From positions 3,596,001 to 3,660,000 of the forward strand of contig NZ_JADBGF010000001.1 of assembly GCF_014873495.1 (NCBI RefSeq): 64,000 nucleotides of DNA, read 5' to 3'. This DNA is from Streptomyces stelliscabiei (lineage in GTDB: Bacteria; Actinomycetota; Actinomycetes; Streptomycetales; Streptomycetaceae). Below, piece after piece: positions 61,626 to 64,000 of the stretch (positions are counted from its first letter, which is position 1; every line of letters begins with the position of its first letter). The notes beneath the pieces are model-generated. The model saw only the letters and a list, made by a program, of their open reading frames with translations, did no database searches and had not been told where the DNA came from. Made by a program: the position numbers and the translations under genes.

Positions 61626-62102
61626 TCAGTCGAAGACGAACGGCCCCGGCGACTGGGCCGCGCCGGCGGTGCAGGTCACCGGGAATCCGAAGATCACCAT
61701 CTGCAGCGAGCCGCCGAAGGCCTCCAGCGAGTCCCCGGGAGCGACGGTGCCGGTCAGGGGCCCGACCTCCACGCCGTCCCCGGCGGCCAGCGCCGGGTTC
61801 TCGGTGCCGGTGAAGGCGACGGTGCCGCCGCTCGCGTTCACGAAAGTGAGCGTGGACTGGATGGAGTCCTCGGCGAGGGCGATCGGCGCGGTGATCTCCT
61901 CGGAGGTGACGGTGACGGTCGCGGAGGTGCCGTCCTGCGTGGCCGTGAGCGTGGCCACTCCGGAACCGCCGATCGTGCAGCTGGCGTTGATCGTCGCGAC
62001 GTCAGGGGTGACGGCCACGGCGGTGGGGGCGAGCGCGAGGCCGGTGACGGCCAGCGTCCCCGCCACGAGTGCCGAGGCGGCTCCGAGTCGTATGCGTCTC
62101 AT
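61626..62102 (-). CDS. Small secreted protein of unknown function
   Basis: 158 residues. Signal peptide MRRIRLGAASALVAGTLAVT with cleavage near AVA (about 29-31). The mature domain is Thr/Ser/Ala-rich and beta-like (ATLTATQDGTSATVTVTSEE), with two cysteines (ASCTIG, PVTCTAG) that probably pair and a C-terminal GPFVFD. ATG 62102 has AAGGGA 9 bases upstream. No named family recognised; such proteins are common in Streptomyces secretomes. Confidence 0.8.
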   Translation of the reverse strand: MRRIRLGAASALVAGTLAVTGLALAPTAVAVTPDVATINASCTIGGSGVATLTATQDGTSATVTVTSEEITAPIALAEDSIQSTLTFVNASGGTVAFTGTENPALAAGDGVEVGPLTGTVAPGDSLEAFGGSLQMVIFGFPVTCTAGAAQSPGPFVFD

Positions 62103-62504
62103 CGAGCGAATTCCCTTCCCTGGTACGGGACGGCGCACGGGGGCATGGGGGAGCCCCGTACGTCCCGGTACGGGCGTTGCCATGTGGGGGAGGTGCAATG
62201 CGCGGCCGCGCGGCGGAATATGACGGTCCGCCAGGAGAACGGCTCCATTGAGACGCGGGCGGCCCAAGATTGCAAGAGACGGTCCGCCGGTTGTGCCGGG
62301 GCCGTCGAAAGTGGCCGAACCCGTTCGCCGGCGACACCGGCCGGCTCGCCCGTCGGGCCGCGCGGGTGGGCCGATCTGTCCCGCCCCGCACGGTTTCACC
62401 GGTGGCCGGGCCCGGTGTCCACTCGCCCGCGCATGAGTTCTCCCGCAGCTCGGCGGACTGTTACCGGCCGTAACACGCTAGGACGGGCGACTCCGGGCCC
62501 GTAC
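62103..62504. promoter_or_regulatory. Intergenic region with palindrome TGTTAC-N5-GTAACA
   Basis: About 400 bp holding the promoter of the leftward secreted-protein gene. The only structured element I see is the 17-bp palindrome TGTTACCGGCCGTAACA (62459-62475), 30 bp downstream of the deaminase-like gene. GACGGTCCGCC occurs twice (62223, 62279). No ORF is supported. Confidence 0.45.
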
Positions 62505-62858
62505 TCAGCCCGCCGTCAGCGTCGTGCGTACCGACCCGTCCGGTCCGGCCAGGAGCACCGGGGTCTTCGGGCCGCCGAGGTCCCGTACGGCGGCCCGGTC
62601 CTCGTCGGAGACGGTGTCGGCGGCGGTCACCACTGCCGCCGCCTCCAGGGACGTGGCGCCGGAGGCCACCGCCATGGCGACGGCCGTGCGCAGCGCGCTC
62701 AGCCGCAGGGAGTCGAGGGCCACGGTCCCGGCGACATAGGTACGGCCCGTCTCGTCGCGGACGGCCGCCCCCTCCGGCACGGCGTTGCGGGCCCGCGCGG
62801 AACGGGCCAGGGTCACGATCTTGCGGTCCTCGGGGTCGAGCGCGCTGCTGTCGGTCAT
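62505..62858 (-). CDS. Cytidine-deaminase-like protein lacking zinc ligands
   Basis: 117 residues with the cytidine deaminase fold pattern (AARSARARNAVPEGAAV-like start region, GRTYVAGTVALDSLRLSALRTAVAMAVASG, VLLAGPDGSVR end). The catalytic HAE/CAE motif that should precede the helix LRTAVAMAVASG and the PCxxC zinc motif are both missing, so deamination is unlikely. Streptomyces orthologues located beside era and the CBS-domain gene are usually labelled 'cytidine deaminase'. Lies 49 bp after the MmcQ gene on the same strand. Confidence 0.75.
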   Translation of the reverse strand: MTDSSALDPEDRKIVTLARSARARNAVPEGAAVRDETGRTYVAGTVALDSLRLSALRTAVAMAVASGATSLEAAAVVTAADTVSDEDRAAVRDLGGPKTPVLLAGPDGSVRTTLTAG

Positions 62859-62907
62859 GAGCCGAGCATACGGAGACCGGGGCCGCCCACCACGCCACGG
62901 GGTGTGT

Positions 62908-63267
62908 TCAGGGCCGGTCGAGACGGAGCCGTTCCGCCCGGGGCAGGCCCGCCACCACCAGGTCGTACGAGTCCTCGATCAGTTCCCTGGCGAGGTGGTC
63001 GGGGAGGTCGCCGTCGAGGGTCACGGTGTTCCAGTGGCGTTTGTTCATGTGGTAGCCGGGGGCGATGAGGCCGGGGTGTTCGGTGCGGAGCCGGACCGCG
63101 TCCTCGGGGTCGCACTTGAGGTTGACCTTGAGGGGACGCTGGTCCGTCCAGCTGAGGGCGAACATCTTGCCGAGCACCTTGAAGACGGAGATCTCCGGAC
63201 GGAAGGGAAAGTCCTCGACGGCCTCGTGGAAGGAGAGGCAGAAGGTACGCAACTCCTGTGGGGTCAC
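62908..63267 (-). CDS. MmcQ/YjbR-family protein
   Basis: 119 residues: [20 protein letters not shown] at the start, [11 protein letters not shown] near 28-38, [12 protein letters not shown] near 46-57, and [17 protein letters not shown] near 70. This is the double-wing, cystatin-like YjbR fold thought to bind DNA; biological role unclear. The ATG overlaps the stop of the CBS-domain gene (63264-63267), so the two are co-translated. Confidence 0.92.
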   Translation of the reverse strand: MTPQELRTFCLSFHEAVEDFPFRPEISVFKVLGKMFALSWTDQRPLKVNLKCDPEDAVRLRTEHPGLIAPGYHMNKRHWNTVTLDGDLPDHLARELIEDSYDLVVAGLPRAERLRLDRP

Positions 63268-64000
63268 TCGGACTTCTTCTCCCCCTCCGGCGCCTCGGCG
63301 GGACCGATCGGCTCCACCAGCACCGTGACGATCTTGTTCCGGCGGCCGGCCGCGGCCTCCGCCGTGAGGCGCAGTTCGCGCTCGTCCGGCAGGGCGACGA
63401 CCGAGGAGGCACCGGCGATGGGGACACGGCCCAGGGCCTTGGCGAGGAGGCCGCCCACGGTCTCCACGTCCTCGTCGTCGTAGGCCTCCAGGCCGTACAG
63501 CTCCCCGAGGTCGGTGATGTCCAGGCGGGCGGTGACGCGGTAGCGGTCCTCGCCGAGGTCCTCGACGGGCGGGAGTTCGCGGTCGTACTCGTCGGTGATC
63601 TCGCCGACGATCTCCTCCAGGATGTCCTCGATGGTGACGATCCCGGCGGTGCCGCCGTACTCGTCGATGACGACGGCGACGTGGTTGCGCTCCTGCTGCA
63701 TCTCGCGGAGCAGGTCGCCGGCGTTCTTCGTGTCGGGGACGAAGACGGCGGGGCGCATGGCCGTGGACACCAGTTCGCTCTCGGCGTCCCGGCTGATGTG
63801 TGTCTTGCGGGCCAGGTCCTTCAGGTACACGATCCCGACGATGTCGTCCTCGTTCTCACCGGTGACCGGTATGCGCGAGAAACCCGAGCGCAGGGCGAGG
63901 GTGAGGGCCTGACGGATGGTCTTGTAGCGCTCGATGGCGACCAGGTCGGTGCGCGGGACCATCACCTCGCGGACGAGGGTGTCGCCCAGCTCGAAGACCG
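63264..64000 (-). CDS. Hemolysin-family CBS-domain protein (CorC/YfjD-like), C-terminal part
   Basis: The visible 245 C-terminal residues start inside the protein; the 5' end lies beyond base 64000. Two CBS motifs are present ([11 protein letters not shown]...[23 protein letters not shown] and [10 protein letters not shown]...[29 protein letters not shown]). A CorC_HlyC domain follows ([35 protein letters not shown]). The full-length protein normally has an N-terminal CNNM/DUF21 membrane domain and is linked to Mg2+/Co2+ homeostasis. It heads the CBS-mmcQ-deaminase-like run. Confidence 0.93.
   Translation of the reverse strand, partial: VFELGDTLVREVMVPRTDLVAIERYKTIRQALTLALRSGFSRIPVTGENEDDIVGIVYLKDLARKTHISRDAESELVSTAMRPAVFVPDTKNAGDLLREMQQERNHVAVVIDEYGGTAGIVTIEDILEEIVGEITDEYDRELPPVEDLGEDRYRVTARLDITDLGELYGLEAYDDEDVETVGGLLAKALGRVPIAGASSVVALPDERELRLTAEAAAGRRNKIVTVLVEPIGPAEAPEGEKKSE

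Overview
The window is high-GC actinobacterial chromosome, almost certainly Streptomyces. The evidence is the strong G/C bias at third codon positions, many GTG starts, ATGA/GTGA stop-start overlaps, Streptomyces-type intergenic palindromes (...GCGGGGAAC...), an AfsR/SARP regulator, and a gene order (nirBD, ppdK, glyS-znuACB-zur-uppS-recO, leuA, era) that from memory matches the S. coelicolor core around SCO2487-SCO2540. I see no rRNA, tRNA, CRISPR array, IS element or prophage. The real genes tile both strands; the many long antisense ORFs are GC-bias shadows.

Layout. 1-5.3 kb: end of assimilatory nitrite reductase (nirB, nirD), an SDR, then a beta-carbonic anhydrase/SulP transporter operon. 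5.5-9.9 kb: a two-component pair whose response regulator has an unusually long low-complexity linker, then a PhoX-type phosphatase. 9.9-13 kb: an AT-richer cassette of a GT1 glycosyltransferase and a stand-alone condensation/Pap-like acyltransferase. 13-17 kb: a small conserved protein, an FtsX-type ABC exporter and a small secreted protein. 17-20 kb: pyruvate phosphate dikinase. 20.6-25.7 kb: a ROK regulator divergent from two (alpha/alpha)6-barrel glycosidases. 26-33 kb: tRNA-dihydrouridine synthase, an MFS drug exporter, small stress/regulatory genes (CGNR regulator, VOC protein, TetR, aldo/keto reductase), two clear palindromic operator candidates and a gene remnant. 33.6-40.9 kb: glyS, the zinc uptake operon with a Zur box and zur, a phosphatase remnant, uppS and recO. 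41.4-49.2 kb: a 1,037-residue AfsR-type regulator, a VanX-like dipeptidase, a GntR/phosphatase pair, a deletion scar of a peptide ABC transporter, a DapA-like aldolase and a TerB-like protein. 49.4-53 kb: leuA with its leader peptide, and an M4 metalloprotease with an emfourin-type inhibitor. 53-58.6 kb: GH1 glucosidase plus MFS transporter, a secreted peptidylarginine deiminase and a VOC protein. 58.7-64 kb: era, then amtB-glnK behind a GlnR-like box, a secreted protein, and the cytidine-deaminase-like/MmcQ/CBS genes that normally lead into era.

The most interesting signals are the glycosyltransferase/acyltransferase cassette, the deletion scar joining the start of a peptide-binding lipoprotein to the end of its ATPase, the decayed duplication of the recO 5' end, a dispersed intergenic repeat spliced in frame into the AfsR-like regulator, the amtB-glnK insertion without glnD, the protease/inhibitor pair, the secreted arginine deiminase, and several arrays of intergenic tandem repeats. 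Family names come from recognising motifs by eye; no database search was possible.
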